Source of the DNA: Vicinamibacteria bacterium
GTDB taxonomy: Bacteria > Acidobacteriota > Vicinamibacteria > Vicinamibacterales > 2-12-FULL-66-21
Direction of reading: 5' to 3'
Assembly (NCBI GenBank): GCA_025937075.1
Contig: JAICSD010000083.1
Coordinates: 1 to 12,507 of the forward strand
DNA length: 12,507 bases
This document shows positions 1 through 6,858 of this stretch, one piece after another (positions within the stretch are counted from its first letter, which is position 1; every line of letters begins with the position of its first letter). Position numbers and translations under genes: made by a program. The notes under the pieces are model-generated. The model did no database searches and had not been told where the DNA came from. It saw only the letters and a program-made list of their open reading frames with translations.

Positions 1-539
1 CCGCCGAGCACGATCCCGAGATACGCGGCGCCGGTCAGGCCGTACGCGATCAGCAGCCCGAACCCGATCCGCACGTATCGGCGCCAGAGGCGTGAACAGC
101 CGGCCAGAAAGGCTTCGATGCCGACGACGTTCGCGCGGCGCAGCGACTCGAGCCGCAGCGGCGGACGCTCGATCGGTCCCGCAATGCGCTCCGCTTCCGC
201 GAGGAGCGCCACCGTGCCCGCTTTCACGACGAACGTGACGATCGACCCGCCGACGAGCACGATGAGCGCCGCGGTGACGAACGCGGCGAGCGCCGCGGGG
301 CTCGCCGTCAGTGCGGCGAGGATCGACATGACGATCGTTCGGATGTCGCCGCTCAGGAGCTCCGTGAGCCGCCTGTCGAGCAGCAGCGCAACGAGGAAGG
401 CGCCGCCGACGACGGGGACGGCGAGCAGCAGATCCCGCGTCGATTCCGCGACGAACTGGACGATCACGAGCGGCCAGTTGGCCGCCGCGACCAGCGCGCC
501 GCGTTTGAGGGCTGCCTTCAGGCCGGTACCGTCACGCAT
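1..539 (-). CDS. Multi-pass membrane protein, unrecognised, 5' part only
   Basis: An open frame runs on the minus strand from ATG at 539 to the left edge, giving 179 residues with no stop, so the C-terminus is missing. I do not recognise the family. The translation starts MRDGTGLKAALKRG, then has hydrophobic stretches at about residues 36-56, 84-112 and 157-179, with a weaker one at 14-31. Arg-rich stretches such as RRANVVG and RLWRRYVRIG separate them. This looks like an inner-membrane protein and not a secreted one. No Shine-Dalgarno precedes the ATG, but a TATACT box sits 12 bases upstream, so a very short leader is possible. It is divergent from the histidine kinase at 657; a functional link is not shown. 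A plus-strand frame over 118-558 is Ser/Arg/Thr-rich and is the shadow of this gene. Confidence is good that it is coding and low for any function. Confidence 0.75.
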   Translation of the reverse strand, partial: MRDGTGLKAALKRGALVAAANWPLVIVQFVAESTRDLLLAVPVVGGAFLVALLLDRRLTELLSGDIRTIVMSILAALTASPAALAAFVTAALIVLVGGSIVTFVVKAGTVALLAEAERIAGPIERPPLRLESLRRANVVGIEAFLAGCSRLWRRYVRIGFGLLIAYGLTGAAYLGIVLG

Positions 540-551
540 GCGTCTGGATCG

Positions 552-557
552 AGTATA
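552..557 (-). promoter_or_regulatory. Candidate -10 box for the membrane protein gene
   Basis: TATACT on the minus strand matches the sigma-70 consensus at five of six positions. The expected transcription start is about 545, leaving a leader of about 6 bases before ATG 539. No convincing -35 box lies at the normal distance. This is based only on pattern and position. Confidence 0.4.
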
Positions 558-641
558 GCGGGTCGGAGTCGGCGGTTGGTGGTTCGAGGTTGGCTTGTCC
601 CCCGTAACTGGCCAAGCCGCGAAGGCGGGAGGTTGGATGCC

Positions 642-650
642 TGCTATCCT
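642..650 (+). promoter_or_regulatory. Candidate extended -10 box for the histidine kinase gene
   Basis: TGCTATCCT fits the extended -10 form TGnTATnnT. The predicted +1 (seven bases past the box) falls at about 657, which is exactly the GTG chosen as the kinase start, so the mRNA would be leaderless. No -35 box is obvious. The nearest purine-rich run, GGGAGG at 628-633, is too far from the GTG to act as a ribosome site and lies upstream of the predicted transcription start. Confidence 0.4.
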
Positions 651-656
651 CGTTTT

Positions 657-3600
657 GTGTTCTCCACCACCGAGCGCCGGACGGCCGAGGGATTCACGCG
701 CGACAGGCGCGTGAGCCCGTGGCGGCTGGTCGCCGGCGGCGTCGGTGCGGCGCTGATCGTGGCGGCTGTCGGCGTGGCATTCCAGGTCTGGCTGCTCGGC
801 GCAGACGAGGCCGGCGCCGTCGACCGCCTCCAAAACCGCGTCAGAGACGAATTCGCCGACATGACGGCGCGCGTGCAGCGTGTCGCGCAGGCGGTCGCCG
901 CCGATCGCCGCGTCCCTGCTGCCATGTCGTCTGGAACGGACGAGCGCGTTCGGGATCTCTTCGACGCCGTCGCGGCCGCGCGCGGCCGCAACCCGGACGA
1001 AGCGTCCGGCGTCGCGATCACCGTCTACACGTCTCGGGGCGTCGCGCGGGCGTGGGCCGGCCGTCCATCCGATCTCGCGCCGGATCGAACGAAAACGGGT
1101 CCCGCGCTCTTCCTCACACCGTCCCCGTTAGGTCTTCGACTCGTCTACGTCACACCGATTGTTGCGGCGCCACCCGATCGCCGCATGCTCGGCGCAATCG
1201 CGGTCGAGCAGGTCGTCACGGAGACGCCGGTGGCCCCGGCCATCGCGGCGGCCGCGCGGCACTTCGAGCTGGAGACGGCCGTCGCGCCGATCACGCTTCG
1301 GCTCCCCGGCGAGACCGTTGCCCCGGAGCCCGATGCATATGCATTTCCGATCGCGGCGCCTGACGGGAGCACGCTCGTCATCGCGTCGGTGAGCCGTTCG
1401 GATCTCGAAGCCGCCCGCGGTCGTGCCCGCCGTCAGATCGCGGCGGTCGTCGTGGCGATTGGCGGCATCACGCTGCTGCTGCTCGCAGGCCCGCTGCTCG
1501 ATCGCCGTGCGGCTGTCAGAGAGTCATCCAGCGAGATCCGGATGTCGTTCGCGATTGGGGCGGTGCTGGCGGCCGGTGCTGCCCTCGAATGGGCCGCGAT
1601 CCGGGTTGTCACTGACGCCCCGCTCAGCGCGCCCGTCGCGCTTCTGCTCAGCGGCGCTGCCGCAGCCGCCCTGGCGGCGACGGCGGTGTCGGGCGCCGTA
1701 CGCCTCAGAATCGCACTGCGCGCCGCACGACGGCCGCCGCAGGAGCGCATCCGCCTTTTCCTCTTCGCGCAGGTCGCGTGCGGGATCCTTCTCGCGTGTC
1801 TGCTCGCGGGTTTCGAACGGCTGCTCGGGTTGAACGTCGATCCCGTGTCGATCGATCTGCGCCACTTCTCGCTGCATCCGTGGAGTGGTCCGCGGCTCGC
1901 CGTGCTCGCTGGCATTCTGCTCTACCACGCGGCGATTCTCTGGGTTGGCGCGCTCGGCTGCGTGACGGCGCTCGCGCCATGGCGGACTCCCTACCGCTTT
2001 TCGCGATGGCACGCAACGGCTGCCCTGCTCTGGATCGCGCCGACGGTGCTCGTCGCAGCCATAGCCGCCGCGCGGTCCTGGCCGGTCCCTGCGTCCGCCA
2101 TCGTTCTGGCGGCGGCCGCGTGTGCCGGTGCGGCGCTGGTGGCGCCTCGCCTCACGATCTGGTACCGGCAGACGACGGTCGCGTCGAGAATCCTCGCGCT
2201 GTTCATGGCGTTCCTGCTGCCCGCGCTGCTGATTTACCCCTCGGTGCACTTCTTCGCCGAGCGCTCGACGCGTCACTTGATCGAAACGCGGTATGCGGTG
2301 CAGGCGATGAACCATCTGCAGGATCTGCAGGATCGCCTCGCGCAGGCGCGCGAGGAGATCGACGCGATCCCGGGCCTGCCGCGGCTCGTCACCGGTGCAG
2401 CCGCATCCGCGGAGGCGATTCCGCGCACGGATCCCGCGTTTGCAATCTGGAGCCGGACCGTGCTGGCGCGTACGCGTCTGACCAGTGACGTGGAGCTGTA
2501 CGATCAGGCCGGAAAGCTCGTCAGCCGGTTCGCGCTGAATTTTCCTGAATACGCGAGCGCGCCGCAGAAGACGCTGCCATCGACCGGCTGCCGCTGGGAC
2601 GTGTTCGGCGAAGCGCAGCCGTTTGGCGCGCAGGAGCGCAACATGCTCCACGCCGGCCGCAGCCTCTGCGTGGGCGGACGGCCGCTCGGCACGATCGTCG
2701 TCCACGTCGTCCTCGACTACCACACGCTCCCCTTCGTCAGCTCCCAATCGGCGTACCTCGAGCTGTTCCGGCCCGCGGGCACGGGTCCGGTCGAAGGCAC
2801 GCCTGCGGGCGATGTCGACTTCACCGTGTACGGGTGGGGGCTCACGGCGATCTTCACGTCGGGCGGCTCCGCGTGGCCGCTCGACGAAGCGACCTTCGCG
2901 CGGGTCTACAGCTCGCGCCAGCCGTTCTGGACGGAGCTGACGAAGGAGAACACGCCCTACAACGTGTACTTCGCCAACGACCGCTTCTTCATCTACGCGC
3001 TCGGGTATCCGCGGCCGGGCTTGTTCGATCATCTCGTCCGCCTCGCAGAGCTCACCACGCTCGCGGCCGTGGGCTACGTAATCATTCTGATAGGGAGCGC
3101 GCTGTTCACGCGCGTCGCACGCGAGCGGCCGCACACCGGGCGCGCGCTCCTGCGAGAGATTCGTGCGAGCTTCTACAGAAAGCTGTTCCTCGCCTTCGTG
3201 CTCGCGTCCATCGTGCCCGTCCTGACGCTCGCGCTCGTCATACGGGCGTACTTCGCCGGGCTCCTTCTCGGAGACATTCGAGCGGAAGCATCGAGGACGG
3301 CCGCGGTCGCCCAGCGCGTCATCGAGGAATCCGAAGCAATGCTGCGTCGCGGGACGGAAGGTCTTACCCCGTTCGGCGACGACGTGATGATCTGGATCAG
3401 CCAGGTCATCGATCAGGACGTCAATATCTTCGACGGGCCGGAGCTGCTGTCGACGAGCGAGCGCGATCTGTTCGCGTCCGGACTGCTGCCGACGCGAACC
3501 CCCGACGATGTGTACCGAGCGATCGTGCTGCAGCGTCTGCCGAGCTATGTGAGCGAGGACAGCATCGGCGGCGTCCCCTACATGCTGGCGGCGACGCCAG

Positions 3601-4610
3601 TCCGCACCGAGAGCCGGAACGCGATCCTGACCGTACCGCTCGCATTCCGTCAGCAGGAGGTCGAGCGTGAGATCGACGATCTCGACCGCGGCCTCCACCT
3701 GGCCGCGTTGTTCTTCATCCTTCTCGGCGCGGCGATCGGCCTCTCGATGGCCGAACGCATTGCAGATCCGGTCCGGCGCCTCACCCGCGCGACCGGCCGC
3801 ATCGCCAGCGGCGACTTCGACGCGCGCATCGCGGTCCGGTCGTCAGACGAGCTGCGCCGTCTCGTCGATGCGTTCAACAGCATGGCCGCGGAGTTGAAAC
3901 AGCAGCGCGCGCAGCTCGAGCGCACGAACCGTCTCGAGGCATGGGCAGAGATGGCGCGCCAGGTCGCGCACGAGATCAAGAATCCACTGACGCCGATCCA
4001 GTTGTCCGCGGAACACCTGCGGCGCGTGCACGCCGACCGTGGCACGCCGCTCAGCCCGGTCCTGGAGGGCTGCGTCGATTCGATCCTTGGACAGGTTCAC
4101 CTGCTACGGCAGATAGCCGCCGAGTTCTCGAGCTTCGCGTCGTCACCGACCGCGCGTCGGGCGAACGTCGATCCCGTGCAGCTCGTGCACGACGTCGTCG
4201 AACCGTACCGCGCCGGCCTCGAAGGGCGCATCGCCATCGACAATCAGGTGAGCGGATCGCCGCCGGCCGTCTACGTGGACAAGACGCTCGTGAGTCGCGC
4301 GCTCGCGAACATCGTCGAAAATGCGCTGCACGCCATGCCCGGTACCGGACGCCTGACGGTAACGTCCGACGCGAACGATCGCGTCGTCACGATCGCCGTG
4401 TCCGATACAGGTGTCGGGATGGATGCCGACGCGCTCAAACGCGTGTTCGAACCGTACTTCTCCACGAAGACGACGGGAACCGGGCTTGGATTGCCGATCG
4501 CGCGGCGCAACGTGGAGCTGAGCGGCGGAGAGATTGAAGTGCAGAGCGAGAAAGGCCGTGGGACGACCGTGATCGTCACGTTGCCGGTGGCGGCGGCGCC
4601 GGCGGCATAG
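657..4610 (+). CDS. NtrY-like sensor histidine kinase with large 12-TM sensor part
   Basis: Membrane histidine kinase that should autophosphorylate and pass phosphate to an unlinked response regulator. From GTG 657 it has 1317 residues, far longer than typical NtrY (roughly 700-770). I see about twelve membrane segments, near residues 22-46, 260-281, 296-318, 324-348, 364-388, 414-439, 452-472, 477-498, 510-533, 797-819, 840-866 and 1011-1031. Extracytoplasmic regions lie at about 47-259, 534-796 and 867-1010. Cytoplasmic loops are Arg-rich, so the topology obeys the positive-inside rule. HAMP is at about 1032-1085. The H-box AHEIKNPLTPIQ gives phospho-acceptor His1105, and this sequence is typical of the NtrY group. 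In the ATPase domain the N-box is NIVENALHAM (Asn1222), G1 is SDTGVGM (Asp1250), the F-box is FEPYFSTK and G2 is GTGLGL (1274-1279). All key residues are present. The frame is open back to GTG 576, but those 27 residues look non-coding and a -10 box precedes 657. The signal sensed is unknown; NtrY assignment rests only on the core. Confidence 0.9.
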   Translation: MFSTTERRTAEGFTRDRRVSPWRLVAGGVGAALIVAAVGVAFQVWLLGADEAGAVDRLQNRVRDEFADMTARVQRVAQAVAADRRVPAAMSSGTDERVRDLFDAVAAARGRNPDEASGVAITVYTSRGVARAWAGRPSDLAPDRTKTGPALFLTPSPLGLRLVYVTPIVAAPPDRRMLGAIAVEQVVTETPVAPAIAAAARHFELETAVAPITLRLPGETVAPEPDAYAFPIAAPDGSTLVIASVSRSDLEAARGRARRQIAAVVVAIGGITLLLLAGPLLDRRAAVRESSSEIRMSFAIGAVLAAGAALEWAAIRVVTDAPLSAPVALLLSGAAAAALAATAVSGAVRLRIALRAARRPPQERIRLFLFAQVACGILLACLLAGFERLLGLNVDPVSIDLRHFSLHPWSGPRLAVLAGILLYHAAILWVGALGCVTALAPWRTPYRFSRWHATAALLWIAPTVLVAAIAAARSWPVPASAIVLAAAACAGAALVAPRLTIWYRQTTVASRILALFMAFLLPALLIYPSVHFFAERSTRHLIETRYAVQAMNHLQDLQDRLAQAREEIDAIPGLPRLVTGAAASAEAIPRTDPAFAIWSRTVLARTRLTSDVELYDQAGKLVSRFALNFPEYASAPQKTLPSTGCRWDVFGEAQPFGAQERNMLHAGRSLCVGGRPLGTIVVHVVLDYHTLPFVSSQSAYLELFRPAGTGPVEGTPAGDVDFTVYGWGLTAIFTSGGSAWPLDEATFARVYSSRQPFWTELTKENTPYNVYFANDRFFIYALGYPRPGLFDHLVRLAELTTLAAVGYVIILIGSALFTRVARERPHTGRALLREIRASFYRKLFLAFVLASIVPVLTLALVIRAYFAGLLLGDIRAEASRTAAVAQRVIEESEAMLRRGTEGLTPFGDDVMIWISQVIDQDVNIFDGPELLSTSERDLFASGLLPTRTPDDVYRAIVLQRLPSYVSEDSIGGVPYMLAATPVRTESRNAILTVPLAFRQQEVEREIDDLDRGLHLAALFFILLGAAIGLSMAERIADPVRRLTRATGRIASGDFDARIAVRSSDELRRLVDAFNSMAAELKQQRAQLERTNRLEAWAEMARQVAHEIKNPLTPIQLSAEHLRRVHADRGTPLSPVLEGCVDSILGQVHLLRQIAAEFSSFASSPTARRANVDPVQLVHDVVEPYRAGLEGRIAIDNQVSGSPPAVYVDKTLVSRALANIVENALHAMPGTGRLTVTSDANDRVVTIAVSDTGVGMDADALKRVFEPYFSTKTTGTGLGLPIARRNVELSGGEIEVQSEKGRGTTVIVTLPVAAAPAA

Positions 4611-5361
4611 GCGTCCGTCTGCGCAGCCGCGCGTACGCGAGCGCAGCGAGCGCCCAGACGATGTAGACGTACGAAATGACGACCAGGGCAACGCGCGGGT
4701 GCGAGGCGATGAGCGCCAGCGCTACGGCGCCGAGGAAGAGCCACGACGGCGAGCGCCGCCATCCGACGTCGATGGCCTTGATGCTGCGGAAGCGAACCGT
4801 GCTCACCATGAGGAACGCCGGAACCAGCACCATCGCCAGGGCCGGAGCCGCAGCGCGAGGATCCTGCAATCCCCACGGGTACAGATACACCGTTGAGGCG
4901 ATGACGGCAGCCGCGGCCGGACTCGGAAGGCCTGCGAAGTAGCGCTTGTCCGTGAGCGAGCTGGTCTGGATGTTGAACCTCGCGAGCCGCATCGCCGCGG
5001 CGGTCACGTAAATGAAGCCCGCCGCCCACCCGACACGACGCAGCGGCCAGAGTCCCCACGTGAACGCCAGGATCGCCGGCGCGAGACCGAACGAGACGAC
5101 ATCGGCGAGCGAATCCAGCTCCACGCCGAAGGCCGAGGACGATCGCGTGAGCCGCGCGAAGAATCCGTCGAGCGTGTCCAGCACCATCGCGACGCCGATG
5201 AGCACCGCCGCCGTATCGAAGTCGCCGCGCGTCGAATAGACGACGCTCCCGTAGCCGCAAAAGAGGTTTGCGACGGTGAACATCGACGGCAGCAGATAGA
5301 CGCCGCGTTTGAAGCGCTCCGGGCGGTCTTCGCGCCGGCGTCTGAGCGTCTCAAGCACCAT
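4576..5361 (-). CDS. pssA: CDP-diacylglycerol--serine O-phosphatidyltransferase
   Basis: Makes phosphatidylserine and CMP from CDP-diacylglycerol and L-serine at the inner membrane, the step before Psd. The CDP-alcohol phosphatidyltransferase signature is complete: DTLDG at 62-66, AR at 69-70, Gly79, Asp83 and Asp87 with exact family spacing (Dx2DGx2ARx8Gx3Dx3D). The four Asp residues bind metal and the substrate head group. An N-terminal Arg-rich tail (residues 4-19) precedes LLPSMFTVANLFCG, typical of the Bacillus-type PssA, not the E. coli phospholipase-D-like enzyme. Several hydrophobic segments follow up to about residue 245, and the tail is Pro-rich (MPPAPPPPAT). The length of 261 residues is normal. 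ATG 5361 lies inside the end of psd (11-bp overlap), so translation is probably coupled. The 3' end overlaps the kinase gene tail to tail by 35 bp, with no terminator visible between them. Confidence 0.95.
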   Translation of the reverse strand: MVLETLRRRREDRPERFKRGVYLLPSMFTVANLFCGYGSVVYSTRGDFDTAAVLIGVAMVLDTLDGFFARLTRSSSAFGVELDSLADVVSFGLAPAILAFTWGLWPLRRVGWAAGFIYVTAAAMRLARFNIQTSSLTDKRYFAGLPSPAAAAVIASTVYLYPWGLQDPRAAAPALAMVLVPAFLMVSTVRFRSIKAIDVGWRRSPSWLFLGAVALALIASHPRVALVVISYVYIVWALAALAYARLRRRTPMPPAPPPPAT

Positions 5362-5989
5362 GAGGCGCGGTCAGCCTGGCCAGTACGGTTTCGCCCGCGA
5401 CGACGTGTTGCCCGACCTGGACGGCCAGCTCGCTGCGGGGCGGCAGGAAGACGTCCATGCGGGAGCCGAACTTCATCAGCCCGATGCGCTCGCCGCGTTC
5501 GACGATCTGCCCTTCCGTGACGCGGCAGACGATTCGGCGCGCGAGCATGCCGACTACCTGCCGGACGACGATCGCTTCGCCGCCGTGGTCGATCCAGATC
5601 TCGTTCAGCTCGTTGTCGTTGGCTTCTTTCTTGTACGCCGGCAGGAAAGCGCCGGGACGATACTCGATGCGTGTGATGCGGCCCTTCACGGGCGTACGGT
5701 TGATGTGCACGTCGAGCGGCGAGAGAAAGATCGTGATCTGATTCCAGTCGCCGGGCGGACTCCAGCGCCGATCCGTCGGCCCCGCGATCATCACACACCC
5801 GTCGGCGGGCGATACGACGAGCGCGTCGCCGCCGGGAACAATGCGATCCGGATCGCGGAAAAAGAACGCGAAAAAGCCGCCGAGCGCCGCGAACGCGGAC
5901 GCCCATCCATACCGGCGTGCCGCCGCCAGGCCTGCCGCGGGCACCAGAGCCCCCGCGATGAACGGCAGTCCTGCTTTGTCGATTTTCAT
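5351..5989 (-). CDS. psd: Phosphatidylserine decarboxylase, short type
   Basis: Converts phosphatidylserine to phosphatidylethanolamine and CO2 with a pyruvoyl group formed by self-cleavage. At 212 residues it belongs to the short Psd class, not the roughly 300-residue E. coli class. The family landmarks are an N-terminal hydrophobic anchor (about 8-44, ending FFFRDPDR), SPADG with Asp63, DVHIN with His95, and FGSRMD, where cleavage between Gly175 and Ser176 would give the beta chain and the pyruvoyl alpha chain. Asp63, His95 and Ser176 correspond to the known self-cleavage triad. ATG 5989 gives MKIDKAGLPFI, the normal start for this class. There is no Shine-Dalgarno; bases just upstream are T-rich (TCTTTCTTTATA). 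It overlaps pssA by 11 bp and follows the DUF465 gene after 80 bp, so the two lipid genes form a unit that may be read from further upstream. Confidence 0.95.
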   Translation of the reverse strand: MKIDKAGLPFIAGALVPAAGLAAARRYGWASAFAALGGFFAFFFRDPDRIVPGGDALVVSPADGCVMIAGPTDRRWSPPGDWNQITIFLSPLDVHINRTPVKGRITRIEYRPGAFLPAYKKEANDNELNEIWIDHGGEAIVVRQVVGMLARRIVCRVTEGQIVERGERIGLMKFGSRMDVFLPPRSELAVQVGQHVVAGETVLARLTAPHGA

Positions 5990-6069
5990 GCGTATAAAGA
6001 AAGAGCCGGACGGGGCGCGGCAGCCGGCCTGGACCCCTCTCCGGCCCTGCGAATCCTCTGAATGTGTGA

Positions 6070-6324
6070 TCAGCCTCGGCCCGGCATGTGCATGTGCTCG
6101 CTGCCGGTGCGGTACTGCCGCAGAATGCTCTCCATCTGATCCTTCAACTGCAGCTTCTTCTTCTTCAGGGTTACTTCTTCGAGCTGTTCGGGTTCCGACA
6201 GGTATGGGCGGGTCGCCAGGTTGTGGATTCGCTCATCGAGGTCGTGATGCTGCGTGGCGAGTTGGCGGAACTCGTCGTTGCTCTGCAGCAGCTGCTGCTT
6301 CAGCTCTTCGAAGTCTGTCGGCAT
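6070..6324 (-). CDS. Small DUF465 / YdcH-like helical protein
   Basis: An 84-residue protein of the DUF465 (YdcH-like) family, whose cellular role is not established. The family pattern is clear: EFRQLATQHHDLDERI (about 18-33), then RPYLSEPEQLEE (38-49), then a Lys-rich helix KKKKLQLKDQMESIL (53-67). The whole chain is charged and helical, probably a coiled-coil hairpin, with no signal peptide and no membrane segment. The tail after the family domain is EHMHMPGRG, with alternating His and Met; this may be chance. The frame is open to ATG 6381, but I chose ATG 6324 because a strong Shine-Dalgarno lies five bases upstream and because MPTDFEELKQQ is where family homology should begin. It sits between rimI and psd and seems to have its own promoter. 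It is the only minus-strand gene here with a textbook ribosome site. Confidence 0.9.
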   Translation of the reverse strand: MPTDFEELKQQLLQSNDEFRQLATQHHDLDERIHNLATRPYLSEPEQLEEVTLKKKKLQLKDQMESILRQYRTGSEHMHMPGRG

Positions 6325-6329
6325 TTCCG

Positions 6330-6336
6330 CCTCCTT
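6330..6336 (-). promoter_or_regulatory. Strong Shine-Dalgarno deciding the DUF465 start
   Basis: AAGGAGG on the minus strand lies five bases before ATG 6324. It fixes the start at 6324 instead of ATG 6381 and suggests strong translation compared with the neighbours, which lack such sites. Confidence 0.85.
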
Positions 6337-6371
6337 GTTCAAGGGACCTAAGAGAGGGCATTCATACGCGC

Positions 6372-6400
6372 ACGCTACCACAAGGCTCCGGGGGGTTCAA
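6372..6400 (-). promoter_or_regulatory. Candidate sigma-70-type promoter for the DUF465 gene
   Basis: On the minus strand TTGAAC (6400-6395) is followed after 17 bases by TAGCGT (6377-6372), with TGG just before the -10 (an extended -10 feature). The predicted start is near 6365, giving a leader of about 40 bases that carries the Shine-Dalgarno. Its upstream edge is just after the rimI stop, so it would let the DUF465-psd-pssA part be transcribed separately from tsaB-rimI. The -35 box matches the consensus at four of six bases, and the -10 is weaker. Confidence 0.4.
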
Positions 6401-6402
6401 GG

Positions 6403-6855
6403 TTAGGCACCTATGCGATTGCACCACAGGATCAGCGCGTCTTCGTCGGGCTGGGTGTAGTACCCCGGCCGCATTGCCGTCACGGTGAAACCCAGGCGTT
6501 CGTACAGTTTCAGGGCGGCCTGATTGGATGCCCGGACCTCCAGGGTCGCCCGTGTCACGCCGCGCGCGGCGGCTTCGGCCAGCACGTGCTGCAGGAGGCG
6601 TGTGGCCAGGCCCTGGCGCCGGTATGCGGGGGCCACGGCAACCGTGTTGATGTGCAGCTCGTCGAGGAGCATCCAGCAGACGCAGAACGCAACAGGCGTC
6701 CTGTCGTCGAGCCGGAGAACATGGACGAACGTCACGTCGGAATTGCGCAGCTCCCAGACGAGCGTGTCGCGCGACCACGGGTTGGTGAAGGATTGTTCTT
6801 CGAGCGCCACGACGGCGTCGAGGTCCGCTTCGTCGGTGAGACGTTCGATGACCAC
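6403..6855 (-). CDS. rimI: RimI-family N-alpha-acetyltransferase (GNAT)
   Basis: Acetylates the N-terminal amino group of a protein using acetyl-CoA; in E. coli the known target is ribosomal protein bS18. At 150 residues its length is typical. Visible features are FTNPWS (23-28), DELHIN (65-70), the acetyl-CoA loop RRQGLA (79-84), LEVRASN (105-111) and LYERLGF (117-123), and GYY (131-133). Glu106 and Tyr118 line up with the catalytic Glu103 and Tyr115 of the enteric enzyme. The start is GTG 6855, three bases after the tsaB stop; no Shine-Dalgarno is seen, so reinitiation after tsaB is likely. The tsaB-rimI pairing is widespread and supports the assignment over a generic GNAT enzyme. The real substrate in this organism is unknown and may be broader than bS18. 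Confidence 0.93.
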   Translation of the reverse strand: MVIERLTDEADLDAVVALEEQSFTNPWSRDTLVWELRNSDVTFVHVLRLDDRTPVAFCVCWMLLDELHINTVAVAPAYRRQGLATRLLQHVLAEAAARGVTRATLEVRASNQAALKLYERLGFTVTAMRPGYYTQPDEDALILWCNRIGA

Positions 6856-6858
6856 CGC

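Noticed and set aside
118..558. A 146-codon plus-strand frame at the left edge
   Set aside because: Ser/Arg/Thr-rich with no domain, and opposite to a clear membrane-protein frame that runs off the left edge.
2316..2333. Tandem repeat of CTGCAGGAT (two copies)
   Set aside because: It is just two in-frame LQD units in a helical part of the kinase, too short to be a meaningful repeat.
1524..3698. A 724-codon open frame antisense to the kinase gene
   Set aside because: The translation is extremely rich in Arg, Gly, Glu and Asp with no recognisable domain, as expected for the shadow of a GC-rich gene. The plus-strand kinase has clear domains across the same bases.
5996..6028. Possible terminator between the DUF465 gene and psd (minus strand GCCGG/CCGGC stem followed by TCTTTCTTT)
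   Set aside because: The stem is only five base pairs with a 14-base loop and the T-run is broken by C residues, so it is too weak to call. It would also separate psd from its most likely upstream promoter.
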